DNA of 64,000 nt. Source: Symsagittifera roscoffensis (taxonomy: Eukaryota > Xenacoelomorpha > Acoela > Convolutidae). Positions within the stretch are counted from its first letter, which is position 1; the number at the start of each line of letters is the position of its first letter. Positions 21,496 to 31,764 of the stretch are shown here, in pieces. The stretch lies in the NCBI RefSeq assembly GCF_963678635.1, contig NC_087068.1, positions 50,861,724 through 50,925,723 on the forward strand, written 5' to 3'. Below the pieces are notes generated by a model. It worked only from the letters and a program-made list of their open reading frames with translations. It ran no database searches and had not been told where the DNA came from. Position numbers and translations under genes: made by a program.

Positions 21496-21659
21496 ACAAT
21501 ATCATCATAACGGACAGCGATTTTATACTCACGGAACGTACATGCGCTAGAGCGATAACCGCGGCCGTAAGCTTCAAAACAGCACTAGCGGCTGACTTTA
21601 AAAGAGAGTTTTTAAAGTCGAGTTTTTATGGAAACAGAGGTCTGGTGTGGGAGGGATGA
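19936..21659 (+). CDS. pol: Pol C-terminal extension, repeats two and three
   Basis: Two further near-identical copies of the extension lie in the other two frames (19936-20724 and 20718-21659). Only the third reaches the original end, with an extra ~55 residues after the repeat (NIIITDSDFILTERTC ...). Differences among copies are few, for example D/Y near 20305 and R/G near 19735. As each unit is 782 bp (not a multiple of 3), the product cannot be read through all three; only one copy was part of the functional protein. Confidence 0.7.
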
Positions 21660-22384
21660 TAGCGCTTCCCCCTGTTGCATCACAGATACCAGGGAAATAT
21701 TGTGTTTTCTGGTTACTAAGGCCACTGATAGGCAACACGTAGATCCAGAGAGCTTGGTATTGGCCTTGAATCGACTTAGGGATTTTCTGTCTGACCTCTC
21801 TCTCGTTACCAGTCTATGATCCCAATAGGGGAAAACTACATCCGAGAGAGTTGTACGCCCTTGTACACGTGATATTTTCAGAATCTGACATAGAGGTTTA
21901 CTTACATAGAAAGTACTATCTGAGCATATGCTAGGAGTTGCATTCGGCGATAAGTGGTTTTTATTAAGCACACTTTATAGAGATTAGGATTGAGTTAGGT
22001 TAGCTACTAGGGATTATGTTTTTAGGTAATAATGTAGGTATACGATGTTTATGTGTTATGTTATTGTTAGGGTATGTGTTAAGTGAATGTGATGTTTGTG
22101 TCCTGAAAGACCTGGAACACAACAGGTATTGAAGGTGACAGCGCTCATTCGATAAGGTTGAAGGTGGACGATCCACCTTGGTGCTAAGTTTTAAATCAGT
22201 ATTGTTTAAAATGGATTGTTTTAAAGGAGAAAAATGTGAATGATGTTTTATCCTGAAAATGGGACCGCATGAAATGATGGTTTTAAGCCGTGACTTATTT
22301 TTTAGATCTTAATTCATCAAATCTTGTTTACTGAATCAAAGCAAACTTGAAGAATTTTCACGACACGAAAATCAACACGTAGAA
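21660..22384 (+). other. Spacer between the two coding blocks
   Basis: About 725 bp without a credible frame, AT-rich in its second half. It may hold a splice acceptor or an internal promoter for the second block, but I see no decisive motif. The ATG at 22385 follows AAATCAACACGTAGAA. Confidence 0.45.
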
Positions 22385-22555
22385 ATGGGTGATACCAATG
22401 AGTTAATGGAATTCCTCTCAGCGAGTCTAGGAGCGACTCTAGACGAGATCTATCAGCGGCTGATTGATTGTGGTTTTACACGAGAAGACCCGGGATTGGC
22501 GATGTTTGTAGTCGCACTCCTCAATGCGTTGCGACGAGAGGGTCGAGGGGATTGA
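22385..22555 (+). CDS. Start of the second polyprotein
   Basis: This ATG opens a 56-codon frame (MGDTNELMEFLSASLGATLD) that ends at 22553-22555. The predicted peptide is helical and compact. Coding character then continues in the frame of 22468-23295, so this is most likely the true N-terminus of the large downstream product, cut by an indel near 22550. No homologue recognised. Confidence 0.5.
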   Translation: MGDTNELMEFLSASLGATLDEIYQRLIDCGFTREDPGLAMFVVALLNALRREGRGD

Positions 22556-23295
22556 TGAGATGGCGCCGAGGAGAAGTGTCCGGACACGACTTGGCTCGTG
22601 AGCCGGGACTAGGCGAGCAGAGGGATCACCGGCTAGGTGAGATGCCCCAACCTGTTCAGCCTGCGCAGCCGCTCATCGGAGCTAAAAGACTACGTGATGG
22701 TCCGGGCCCGTCACACTCAGTAGACTCTCCAACAGCTGCTCCTCCTCTCAAGAGAGTGAGGGTGAGCGAGATCGAGATACAGACCTCGGAGACGATCGAG
22801 ACCTTGGAGAAGAAAGAAAGGGATCAAAACGAGCTGTGTGCCAAGCTGCAGGAGTACAGGACATTATCTCGAGAAAGGGACGAATGGAAGAAGAAGTTTG
22901 AAGACCTGCAAATAGCCTATAAGGAAGAGGAAATAAAACATCTGAAGGAACTATATATGGCGAGGGTGATTCAAGTGTCACCGGAGGTTCTGGCTACGAT
23001 GAACTCCTCGGAGGCATCCAGGGCCACACGTCCCAGGACAAGGGCACAGGAGCTGTGCGCACCGAGAGGGCACGAGGCTCCTCAGCAGGCACCACAGTCT
23101 GCTCCCAACTCGAGAAACACGATACCAGACCCCTCCGACACCTATCTTGCTCCTCAGTTTCAAGAGTCATTCAATCAGGTGGCTAGAGCAACAATGGACG
23201 CGATCAACAGAACCACTGGGCGGATATTGGGTAGGGTCGTCCCTTCCCAACGCTTTGATCATTCTTCCAGCAGCTCAGAGCACTTCGAACGGTAG
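22468..23295 (+). CDS. Coiled-coil segment of the second polyprotein
   Basis: The listed start is not a real initiation codon. From about residue 85 it reads KRVRVSEIEI then a strong coiled coil (TIETLEKKERDQNELCAKLQ to EEEIKHLKELYMARV), followed by a Pro/Ser/Arg-rich linker and a helix (QVARATMDAINRTTGRILGR). A coiled coil placed before an esterase recalls ORF1 proteins of some LINEs of the CR1 group, where it drives multimerisation; here this is only an analogy. The frame closes at 23295 and a neighbouring frame takes over around 23330, with a TAG near 23397. Confidence 0.6.
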   Translation: MWFYTRRPGIGDVCSRTPQCVATRGSRGLMRWRRGEVSGHDLAREPGLGEQRDHRLGEMPQPVQPAQPLIGAKRLRDGPGPSHSVDSPTAAPPLKRVRVSEIEIQTSETIETLEKKERDQNELCAKLQEYRTLSRERDEWKKKFEDLQIAYKEEEIKHLKELYMARVIQVSPEVLATMNSSEASRATRPRTRAQELCAPRGHEAPQQAPQSAPNSRNTIPDPSDTYLAPQFQESFNQVARATMDAINRTTGRILGRVVPSQRFDHSSSSSEHFER

Positions 23296-23414
23296 TACCA
23301 GCAGGGACTGCACATGACGGGACAATTCAGAGATCTCGCGTGGTTGATATTAGGAAGAATCTAACGGTGCGCAACCAGTTCGTACAAGTGGCCACGTAGC
23401 ATCCTCGTGCTTGT

Positions 23415-25064
23415 TTGAATGGCATGGGCTGGAACCCCGTCATAAGCAACCAGGCAATTCCCTTAGGGAGTCGTCATTTGGTTATAGGGGACAGTTTAGT
23501 GAGAGATCTAAACGAGATCTTTGTCAACGGGCAGACTACTGTCCTATCTTTTGGAGGCGCTTCCGTAGCTCAAGTCATCAAAATGATGGAGTTCCAGGGA
23601 GAGGATCACCTAGACACGTTGGTGATAAATCTCGGAACTAATGACGTTTCGAGGGCCCCTGTAACCCCAGAGGGCAAGTGAGAACCCCTTCTGGTCTGCC
23701 TTCTGAATGAACTGAAGGAGAAGTACAGACCCAGACTTGTGGTTCTATGCACGATACCACAGAACCCAGAGATGGGCACGCCGGTTGCAGACTTTATGAA
23801 TGGTAACGTGACCCGGTGGAACGAGATGACTCGCGGTCTGGTAAGGAGCAACCCCAGCGAGCTGCGACTCATGGATCTAGAAAACATGCTGCGCATGATC
23901 GATCACCTCGCGCTCACCAGGGACGGCATACACTTCAATACCCAGCAAGGGAGGCGCTGGAAAAACGACGTGTTCCAGACGCAGTTGAGTGAAATGGAAC
24001 AAGGATTGAGGACAACCAGCTCACTGGCTCGGACCAGTTCGACTGGAGGAGGTAGAGTGAGGGGTAATGTGCCAGAATCACTCGCCAATCGCCTCGGGCC
24101 GCTGGCAGTGGAGACGGGCGCAGCTGCTCCCGTCGCTCCGAGCTCAGATATGAGAGCGAGGTTGGGGACTGCCCCTCCTCCCAGGATTCAGCCGTTGGAG
24201 AGCCGACTTGGCAGATCGGTTGATCAGAGCCGGATTAGCTCCCAGACCGTGTCTAGAAGGAGTGACACGTCTGCCACAGCAACTCCTGCTTCGACAACAG
24301 GACAATCGACGAGCGCCGTGCCGACGGAGGGAGTCGAACCAAACAGTGTGCTGCTCTGGAATCGTCCAGATCCCAGTGGTTGGGGACAATATAAGACAGA
24401 CATGTCGGCAAAATTGAACATGAACACATTGACGTGTCGGGAGGATGCAAGGAAGATGATCGGTGGAGAGGGTCCCACAGTGTCGCGATTGTATCGAATA
24501 CCGGGTGTGGATTGGCTGGTAGCGGGACAGGAACAGTTCAGCTCCGCGACTACGCTCAGGTACGTGGACCTCAATGAATTGCCTCAGGACAATACCCTTG
24601 GACCCTTGAATACCCGATCTCTCACGGACGTCCGTCGGAGAGCCAGAGAGCTGACACCACCTGCTAGGAAGGGTAAGTTTCTGGCAGAGAACAAGCCCAA
24701 CAATAAGCATCACAAGATGTACAGACAGTTTGCTAAACCTCCCGGCCAAGCGCCTTGTGAATACTCGAGAGACTATCCCCGAGCGACCTCGGTGGAAGGA
24801 GACGACAGGAGATATGCAGGGCTGATGGCACCAGTCGGTGACAGCCTGTTTGCCGCCTATGATCCCTTGGATATGAAAGCTGCCAAGTACCTGATAGTGG
24901 CCAGTTCGGATTATCTATACACGCCCCGTTCTCTCTTTTGGCCTGACGTGATTTTCTTGACGGCGCCTAAGTTGGACTGGGGACAGTCAGCAGGCATGAT
25001 GATAAGTGTGCGAAGGGTTAGTCAGCATGGAACCGCAGGTGATAGTGGTTGCAGGCTCGAATGA
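23415..25064 (+). CDS. SGNH/GDSL-type esterase domain plus linker
   Basis: The four SGNH blocks are present in order: GDSLV with the nucleophile Ser at 23493-23495, the glycine block SFGGAS, GTND at 23634-23645, and the Asp/His block DGIHFN at 23922-23933. The family hydrolyses esters, often O-acetyl groups. A TGA at 23679-23681, between GTND and the last block, interrupts an otherwise continuous frame, so this copy would not make the full enzyme. After the domain come a Ser/Thr/Pro-rich linker and a region with LLWNRPDPSGWGQY. The end (AAKYLIVASSDYLYTPRSL) runs into the next frame. No signal peptide or transmembrane segment. An esterase in the env position of a gypsy element is unusual. Confidence 0.82.
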
Positions 25065-27456
25065 TCACCTGCAGAGCAGAGGGTTGTTGTCCCGCCTGAC
25101 GGATGGATCGGTCCCGAGCAATGAGGTCATAGGAGAGGCGATAATGACATCGCTCTCGGCCATGACTGAGGTAGAAACATCAGTAAAACAACGCTTCACT
25201 CAAAATGTGGTGAAGGTTGTCTTTGTGCTATCACCGGGGTACGCCGCATTGCCAGAATCCCTTCAGTTTGTGTACACGATAGTCACAACGATAGCAGAGG
25301 GACGATTCAGCGTGATATTACCAGCGCCAAACAGAACGGTGGATCCCAACAACTACTACCCATCCCGATCTGAGCTTTCTGCCATTTGGGCTGACATTTC
25401 TAACACCATAAAGGGGTTCAAGGATTGTAGCACAACTCGGTTGGTGCTGGATGAAGTCCTGGGGTTGGAGGTGTCCAACTTTGCCAGATTGTTGAAATTG
25501 AGGCCAGGAGTAGATGACGATCATTTTTTAGTACAACAGGTGGCTAATGACCTCTGGTTCAGACAAATGGATCACGCAAAAAATGAACAGGGGAGGACGG
25601 TTAGAAAAAATCTGACATCTGCAGAAGAGAATCTCATGGCCTTGGCTTTGCGTACGAAGCCAAGCACCAACGCATGGTTGTACTTGTCACCGAGATTGTG
25701 TACCTTGGGGGAAGATGCATTCGAGCATGCACCGGCGATGATCAAAGAGATACACGCGTATCTGAAAAACTTATTTAATGAGAGGGAGTTAGCCGGGGGC
25801 ATGATGTTGCAGTTGATGCAGGACGTGAAAACGATGTCATTGGATAAGTTCAAAGCTGATATCTTGGCCACGAGGGCACAATATGAACAATCAGACGCTG
25901 TCTTGGGTGGAATGGGAGTGGGATGGACGCCATCCTTCTTGTCAACATGTTACCAGAGGGCATCCAGGAACTTGATCGCGAGCTTCGTCAAGGATATCCG
26001 GAAATTGTCAATCGGCTTGATATTGGCCTTGCATGTGACATTTGGTCACGAGAACTTCGTGAAGGGACCTGCGAACCTCTTCACCCAAGCGTTGGCAGAC
26101 CTGAGATTGGACGGGCTCCTCACCCTGATCGCTATGACGTATGGTCGGTTAGGCGATCTGCTCGCGCTGTTGCTTCAGGGAACGAGTCGAGAGTTCAACG
26201 CGCAGTTGGAAACCACCTCGCTCGAAAAGATGAAGGACTGGAGGATCCTCTTGCTCCAATATCTCCTGCAACAGAACAGGAGCGTCACAGGAGAGGATAA
26301 GGTGGCGACGGATGCGGGGGAATGTAAACAGTATTGTGGCATGCCCTTGCTGACGGATCTGGCTGTCATGATGCGGATCGATCCGCTGGCTCTGATTCAT
26401 GGACTACGGGAGTTCGTCACAGTGGTGTATAGACCCGTGATGTCATTTGCGTTCCCCGATGTGCAAGTTAAGGCATACAGGAACTCGGTGTTGTATGTCA
26501 ACCTAGTTTCGGTAGTGGATTGCTCCGTGCTGAGTTGGGTGGAACAGAAGGAGCTAAGAGGGTTAGCCAGCAACGACAGGCTATTTGGAAGAATAGCGGA
26601 GCCGGGTTGGGTGTTGATGGACTTCAAAAACAACTTTAAGTGCCGAATGGGCCGCGAGGACCTTTCCCATGCCCAGTTTGACCCGAAGCTTTGGAATCTG
26701 CGACCAATGGTGAAGGATTCAGGAGAGGCGATGAGGGTCCCACTTTTGCCAGAGGGGAGGATGTTGTTGGGAGTCCCATCTCCCGCAACTGCCCCTCGCA
26801 TCGGAGCGGCTCGTGATGCGGAGAAGAGAATGCTTAAGTGGAGTGAAGGGATGGAGCCGCGCTTCATCAGTTGGAACGTTGCAGCCATGCATATGTTTGA
26901 CTTCACATTTCCTGATGCTTGGAGCCGGAAGAAGATCAAAGCATCACATTCTAGGAAACCAGAGGTTTCCACTGGGGTGTGGAATTATGTGTACACACCT
27001 GCAGATGATCTATCAAGATTGAAGTGGTCAGGGGAGGTGAAGGTGGTGATCCTGGAGGTCGCAAAGGAGTGCAGAGGAGGCACGTACATAACGGTGGATG
27101 ATCTGGCGCCACATGGCGAGGAGTCGGTGGAATTCTTAGTGAACGATGCAGGGGATCTGACCGTACCGGCACGGCCGGACTCGGGCATGGATATGCGACA
27201 AGGCCCTTCGGGACCTAAGCCAAAACCAGACTCAAACAATGACGAGCGGATGGATCAGGACGATGATCACATGAAGGGAAAGGGAGAGAAGTCGAGTGAA
27301 ATGGACCTAGGAGCATTGGAGAGGGACTTGCTGGAAAACCAGTTTAGTGAAGCCGACGACGGGGAATTCGATGGGAATCTATTGCTGATGACACCATCGT
27401 CTTTCATGTCCCCTACGAAGGAGGCGCCGGCCAGCACTCCCCAGTGGAACCAATAA
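25006..27456 (+). CDS. Large unknown protein, possible second SGNH-like fold
   Basis: The longest open frame of the second block (816 codons from a GTG; coding continuity with the previous frame suggests an indel near 25015). Its start reads VIVVAGSNDHLQSRGLL, and the end of the previous frame reads VASSDYLYTP and FLTAPKLDWGQSAG. Together these mirror the order and spacing of SGNH blocks I, II and III, but without the canonical GDS or a clear Asp-x-x-His. This suggests a degenerate or inactive second copy. The middle ~450 residues are mostly helical and unrecognised. The C-terminus is acidic, with a Lys/Asp-rich linker. It overlaps the next frame by 13 nt. Confidence 0.65.
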   Translation: MCEGLVSMEPQVIVVAGSNDHLQSRGLLSRLTDGSVPSNEVIGEAIMTSLSAMTEVETSVKQRFTQNVVKVVFVLSPGYAALPESLQFVYTIVTTIAEGRFSVILPAPNRTVDPNNYYPSRSELSAIWADISNTIKGFKDCSTTRLVLDEVLGLEVSNFARLLKLRPGVDDDHFLVQQVANDLWFRQMDHAKNEQGRTVRKNLTSAEENLMALALRTKPSTNAWLYLSPRLCTLGEDAFEHAPAMIKEIHAYLKNLFNERELAGGMMLQLMQDVKTMSLDKFKADILATRAQYEQSDAVLGGMGVGWTPSFLSTCYQRASRNLIASFVKDIRKLSIGLILALHVTFGHENFVKGPANLFTQALADLRLDGLLTLIAMTYGRLGDLLALLLQGTSREFNAQLETTSLEKMKDWRILLLQYLLQQNRSVTGEDKVATDAGECKQYCGMPLLTDLAVMMRIDPLALIHGLREFVTVVYRPVMSFAFPDVQVKAYRNSVLYVNLVSVVDCSVLSWVEQKELRGLASNDRLFGRIAEPGWVLMDFKNNFKCRMGREDLSHAQFDPKLWNLRPMVKDSGEAMRVPLLPEGRMLLGVPSPATAPRIGAARDAEKRMLKWSEGMEPRFISWNVAAMHMFDFTFPDAWSRKKIKASHSRKPEVSTGVWNYVYTPADDLSRLKWSGEVKVVILEVAKECRGGTYITVDDLAPHGEESVEFLVNDAGDLTVPARPDSGMDMRQGPSGPKPKPDSNNDERMDQDDDHMKGKGEKSSEMDLGALERDLLENQFSEADDGEFDGNLLLMTPSSFMSPTKEAPASTPQWNQ

Positions 27457-29987
27457 GCCTGGCAATGGACTACCGGAGGAGGGATCTGCAGAAACTGCTC
27501 CATGAGTCACCAAGGAGGAGGAAGATTGAGGAGAGTATGAGGGTATCTTTCCTGAGCACGCTACCGGAAGAGGAATGGGAAAGATACCCGAGTGAACTTG
27601 AATGTGAGACGGGAGTAACCTGGAACCGAGTGACTTTCATGGAGAGGACATGGGACGTGATACGTAGATACGGGAGGCAGTCCATAATGAAGGTGGGACT
27701 AAACCAACCCATCATGCGCGAGGTTCTGGAGAAAATAGTGAACTCTGTAGAGTCTGATGTTCTGACCGAGTCAGTTACAGAGGACAGTGCCGATGATCAG
27801 CAGATCACGAGGAAGTTACCCGCCAGACGAGCTAAGAAAGGGCTGAAGCGGTTAAAGAGAAAGACCGGAAGCAGAGCGGTGAACCAGAAAGTGGTGAGGT
27901 CAAAAGCCAGCACAGTGGCGGCCTCCTTGGCAGGAGTAGCTCATTCAAGCGAAAGTGGGCAAGGAGATGGTGCGATGCTTGCCGGGGGAGAAAAAGAGAA
28001 CCCGATACCCCCTATGCTATTGGCAGGTTTGACCACAACGGCCACGAGGTCAACGAAAAATGCACGGACTCTGGCGGATACTAAACTGGAAATGGAGGTC
28101 ATCAGTCAGTGTGGATCTGGAGGACTTGATGATTACAAGCCCTCGCGAACCAACATGGCCCGAATGAAGCTGGAGGGACAACTCGACGTGGTCGAGTATA
28201 GTCGAATCACAGTACCAGACTCAGTCCACATGGGAGATCCGGCAGTGGGTTATGTGGAGATGCTGAAGGCGAGGAATTCCGCGAGAGGGCACCTGATGGC
28301 TTGAAACGAGAAGCAAGCCATGCAGGAGTATCTGAGGGAGCTGACGGAGAACTCCAACTTGGGTAGGAAAGAATACGGCACGGTGATGTCCTCGGAAGCA
28401 AGGGAAATCGGCCTGGAAAGACTGCTAGAGATCTCTTGGAGGGTGGCCCTCCAAAGATACTTTGACGAGACGATGCATGCGCCGGCGAAGGTGGCAGCAT
28501 ACCTAGCTTATCCATGTACCAGAACTGACTTGCAGGTACGATTGGCCTGGTGTTTGATGGGAATTAAAAAGGCGGAGTATGAAGCCAACAACGACTCGAA
28601 ATCGAAGGAACAGGAAATGGAATTGATGGAAGCCCTGCGAATGTTGATTTCTAGAGACGATTCAGCAATAGCCTGGGCTAAGCGTAAGGATGCCCTTTGC
28701 TTTGCAAGGTTCGTGGTGGATCGTATCCCCACTCCTGTATTGGGAGAATGCATACAGATCATTCGGCAAGGGGGAGTTGATGGTGAAAGAAACTTCCTGA
28801 GGGCACTCCTGGAACTGTATCAGGACATGCCGCTAGCCATACCAAACAAGGAGTCGAACGACATGGAGAGCTACCGTCGGCTGGAAGAAGTTAGAAGGTA
28901 TTCCAACAAAGAGTTGAAAGTGAGCCGGTAATTGATTGAAGCGGTCAGGGGACAGAGAGACTATGCAACATTGGGAAAGTTGAAATCGTTCCAATATGTG
29001 TCTGGCATACCGGGTATGGCGTATAATCCCTTTGTGAATGACGAAGCCAGGGAAGCGTACTTCGACTATGAGCAAGTCATAGTACTTGATTTCTGGGTAG
29101 AGCGAGTCAAGGAAACTGGCATGTTGATGGTAGAACAACTAAAGCTGGGTATTGTTTTGGAGGAACGAGTGGTCGAACCCTCGGTTCCCGAGCTGAAGGT
29201 GCAAGTGAGTTTTGATTGTGGTTCTTGGGACGGTCCCTTGAAAACCAGCTTAGTAACCATGTGGGAACTCATGAAGCCTTCTTGATGTCCACATCCAAAC
29301 GTCGGTTTAATCTGGGATATGACGGCGGATATTACGTTGGACTCGGATGATGACGCGAGTTTGCACGATCTGGCCATGATACACCATCTGCTGGCCATGA
29401 AAGTGACGAAGCAGAAAAACAACCCATCCACGGAACCATCCGGGGGAAGTACATCGAGTGACTGGCTGAGACAGGGCACCTGTCTAGCTCACAATAGTGG
29501 AATGGACGGACATGTATGCAACTCGGAACATTGCTTGATTACGCTGAGCGAGAGGCATCGCCAATTGGCACAAATGTTTGGAAGGTTGAGCATGTCAGAT
29601 AAGAGTGGAATGGAGTTGATCGCGGACTGTCATGGGGTAACGGAAGTAAACTTGATCACTGCCTTGGGATTTTGCAGCATGACGAGCTCGATAGAATCGC
29701 TGGAACACCTAGAGCATGCCCATGAGCTAGTGACGTCCCTCAGTGTGGAAATATTCCCCGGAGCACTACAGATAGAGCAGAAGATCGGAGGCTGGCGAGA
29801 GGCTCTGGAAAATGAAATGAATTTGAAGGATAGTGAGGCCTATCATAGACCTACTGGCTCGAAATATCTGGTGGGTTCGAGCTCTGCACCATATTGCAAT
29901 AGTAGATACCCTACGCACATGGTGGTGATGGATGCGAGGACTCAGCAAGTGCGTGAGGCTGACCAGAATGTCGGAGAGGTCATATGA
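27444..29987 (+). CDS. Unknown region of the second polyprotein, stops in frame
   Basis: One frame carries coding character throughout and is broken by TGA 28302-28304, TAA 28929-28931 and TGA 29283-29285, giving open segments 27444-28304, 28320-28931, 28932-29285 and 29319-29987. Features: a basic stretch RRAKKGLKRLKRKTG that could bind nucleic acid or act as a nuclear signal, helical repeats in the second segment, and a Cys/His cluster (CLAHNSGMDGHVCNSEHC) near 29485-29540 that could bind zinc. I recognise no family. Confidence 0.6.
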
Positions 29988-30999
29988 TTTGTTGGCGAAA
30001 ATCATTCGGGCCGTCCCGAAGAGATCTGAAGGCGAGTTGCAAGACGTAGTGGGTGAAGAGTTCATGAGATTGAACGAGGGTTATGTGAGTGAATTCCAGA
30101 AGCAGAAGGCGAGTGGAGCGTTACTCACTGAATTCCCCACCATAGAAGAAAAGGACGAGGTGCATAGAATAATGATGGAAGTGGAACCGTTGCTGCGAGC
30201 CTCAGGGTATCGCACCCAAAGGAACATACTAATGTCCCATGGGGAGTATCCTTGCCACTGCCTGGCGCAGACGTTGTGGTACCCCAAACGCGGTAATCTA
30301 GTATTAGTGTGGGACGTGGAGGAGTTGTACTCCACGGGGTTACCCGATCAAAATCAACAAGTGTCGATCGTGGTGGTGAGTGCCATGCTGGCGGTGAGGT
30401 GGTTAGAAGCCAACGCGGGCACAAGTGAGCAGGAAACAGCCGTGCCGACTCCTGACCATCTAAGCAACGTAAAAATGAACCGCAACTTAGATCTTTTCAG
30501 AACCACCTGCAAGATTCTGAAAATACCCAAAGCCATTGAAAGAGTATGGTCAAGTCAAAGATTGATGCCTTGGTTCCGTGCTGTGATGACATCATGGATG
30601 TATGAACGCGCGAAGCGTCATATATCTAGGAACACGGAAGCCTATCAGTCTTTTCAGCTTGACATAGGACCGGGAGCCTATAAAAGAGCGTTTTTAACGC
30701 ACCGAAACGCTGTTACCACGGCGGTGAAGCGAGTAGCTGGAGCACCTTGTGTAACTGAAAATGAAAAGAGAGAGGTCTTACGAGCTGACCTAGAACGGAA
30801 TGTGAGCCTGTGTCTTCACAACAGCTTTTGCAGGAACCGGGAGCAAAAGGTGAATGTGGACTTGCTACCTTGTTCCAAACCGAGGCTCTCGGAACACGAG
30901 AGTTGGGGGACAGCCCGCAACTCCATGGACATCTTGGAAAAGGTTCTAGAGGACAGTGAAACTGAAGATCAGGATGAAGAAGCAATGAAACAAGGATGA
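29932..30999 (+). CDS. C-terminal unknown region of the second polyprotein
   Basis: 355 codons in a new frame, overlapping the previous one; the switch lies near 29970. Contains SHGEYPCHCLAQTLWYP, a hydrophobic strand-like stretch (NLVLVWDVEELY, VSIVVVSAMLAVRWL), a helical, Arg/Lys-rich domain and an acidic end (EDSETEDQDEEAMKQG). The stop at 30997-30999 looks like the genuine end of the block. No homologue recognised and no membrane anchor: the hydrophobic stretch is short and flanked by charged residues. Confidence 0.6.
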   Translation: MRGLSKCVRLTRMSERSYDLLAKIIRAVPKRSEGELQDVVGEEFMRLNEGYVSEFQKQKASGALLTEFPTIEEKDEVHRIMMEVEPLLRASGYRTQRNILMSHGEYPCHCLAQTLWYPKRGNLVLVWDVEELYSTGLPDQNQQVSIVVVSAMLAVRWLEANAGTSEQETAVPTPDHLSNVKMNRNLDLFRTTCKILKIPKAIERVWSSQRLMPWFRAVMTSWMYERAKRHISRNTEAYQSFQLDIGPGAYKRAFLTHRNAVTTAVKRVAGAPCVTENEKREVLRADLERNVSLCLHNSFCRNREQKVNVDLLPCSKPRLSEHESWGTARNSMDILEKVLEDSETEDQDEEAMKQG

Positions 31000-31764
31000 T
31001 GGAAACAAAAGGAGAAGTGAAGACGTAAACAAGAGAGCGAGAGAAGGAGAAAAACTTGATTGTCTTTGTGTGTTAAAACTTAAACTAATCAACCAAGTTT
31101 GATTATTGAAACTGATAAATTTTTAGTTTTGATTTAGTTTGGTCAGACCAAACTTTGAAAGTTGTTGCAATTGTTGAAATTATTGAAAGAAAATTTTAGT
31201 TATGCTACTTATGTATATATATATAGCACATAGGTGAGTATATTTACCTATTTAAACACGACTGATGTTTTTAATCTGTGTAAGACACGTGTTCACTGTG
31301 TGGCGACCTGGTAAGTTTGGGTAAACTCGCTCGAAGAGGGTGAGTAACTCATTGACTTTCCTAGCCAGAGAGTTTCTTAGTTTTAATATCAAAGAGGACT
31401 GCATAGATAACTAATTATACTTCGTGAGTGACGTTAAGTTAATTTTAACGGGTGCGTGGCCGTGCCTGTCCCAACTTTTTAATCAGCAAGAGCGAAAAGA
31501 AGTTTTATGGCAAGATGACGTAAGTAGTCAGAAAGGAAATTTTATCTAGGACACTCCTCATGGTGCAAATTTTGTGAAAATGTTGAAAGGCAGTGAGATG
31601 TAGTATGATGCCATTTGTGACACGTAGTGAGTTGAGGTGGAGTAGATAAATTTCATTTTCTAATGTGATTTGTAAGATTGATTATAGAGAACTGGACAAC
31701 TACTTGACGATCACCCGGTGTTATGCGATCAATATGGACATTCATGGGGACTGTCCGGGGAGTA
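31000..31764 (+). other. 3' untranslated region of the giant element
   Basis: No coding frame. A TATATATATATAGC stretch lies at about 31213. The usual purine run just before the 3' LTR is weak: GGGGACTGTCCGGGGAGTA directly precedes 31765. That is the only candidate polypurine tract. Confidence 0.5.

Noticed and set aside
22385-30999. Envelope glycoprotein
   Set aside because: Position suits env, but no signal peptide, no transmembrane helix and no Cys-rich ectodomain are seen; esterase motifs explain part of it instead.
31200-31235. Internal promoter from the TATATATATATAGC stretch
   Set aside because: It lies downstream of the last ORF and such stretches are frequent in this AT-rich DNA.
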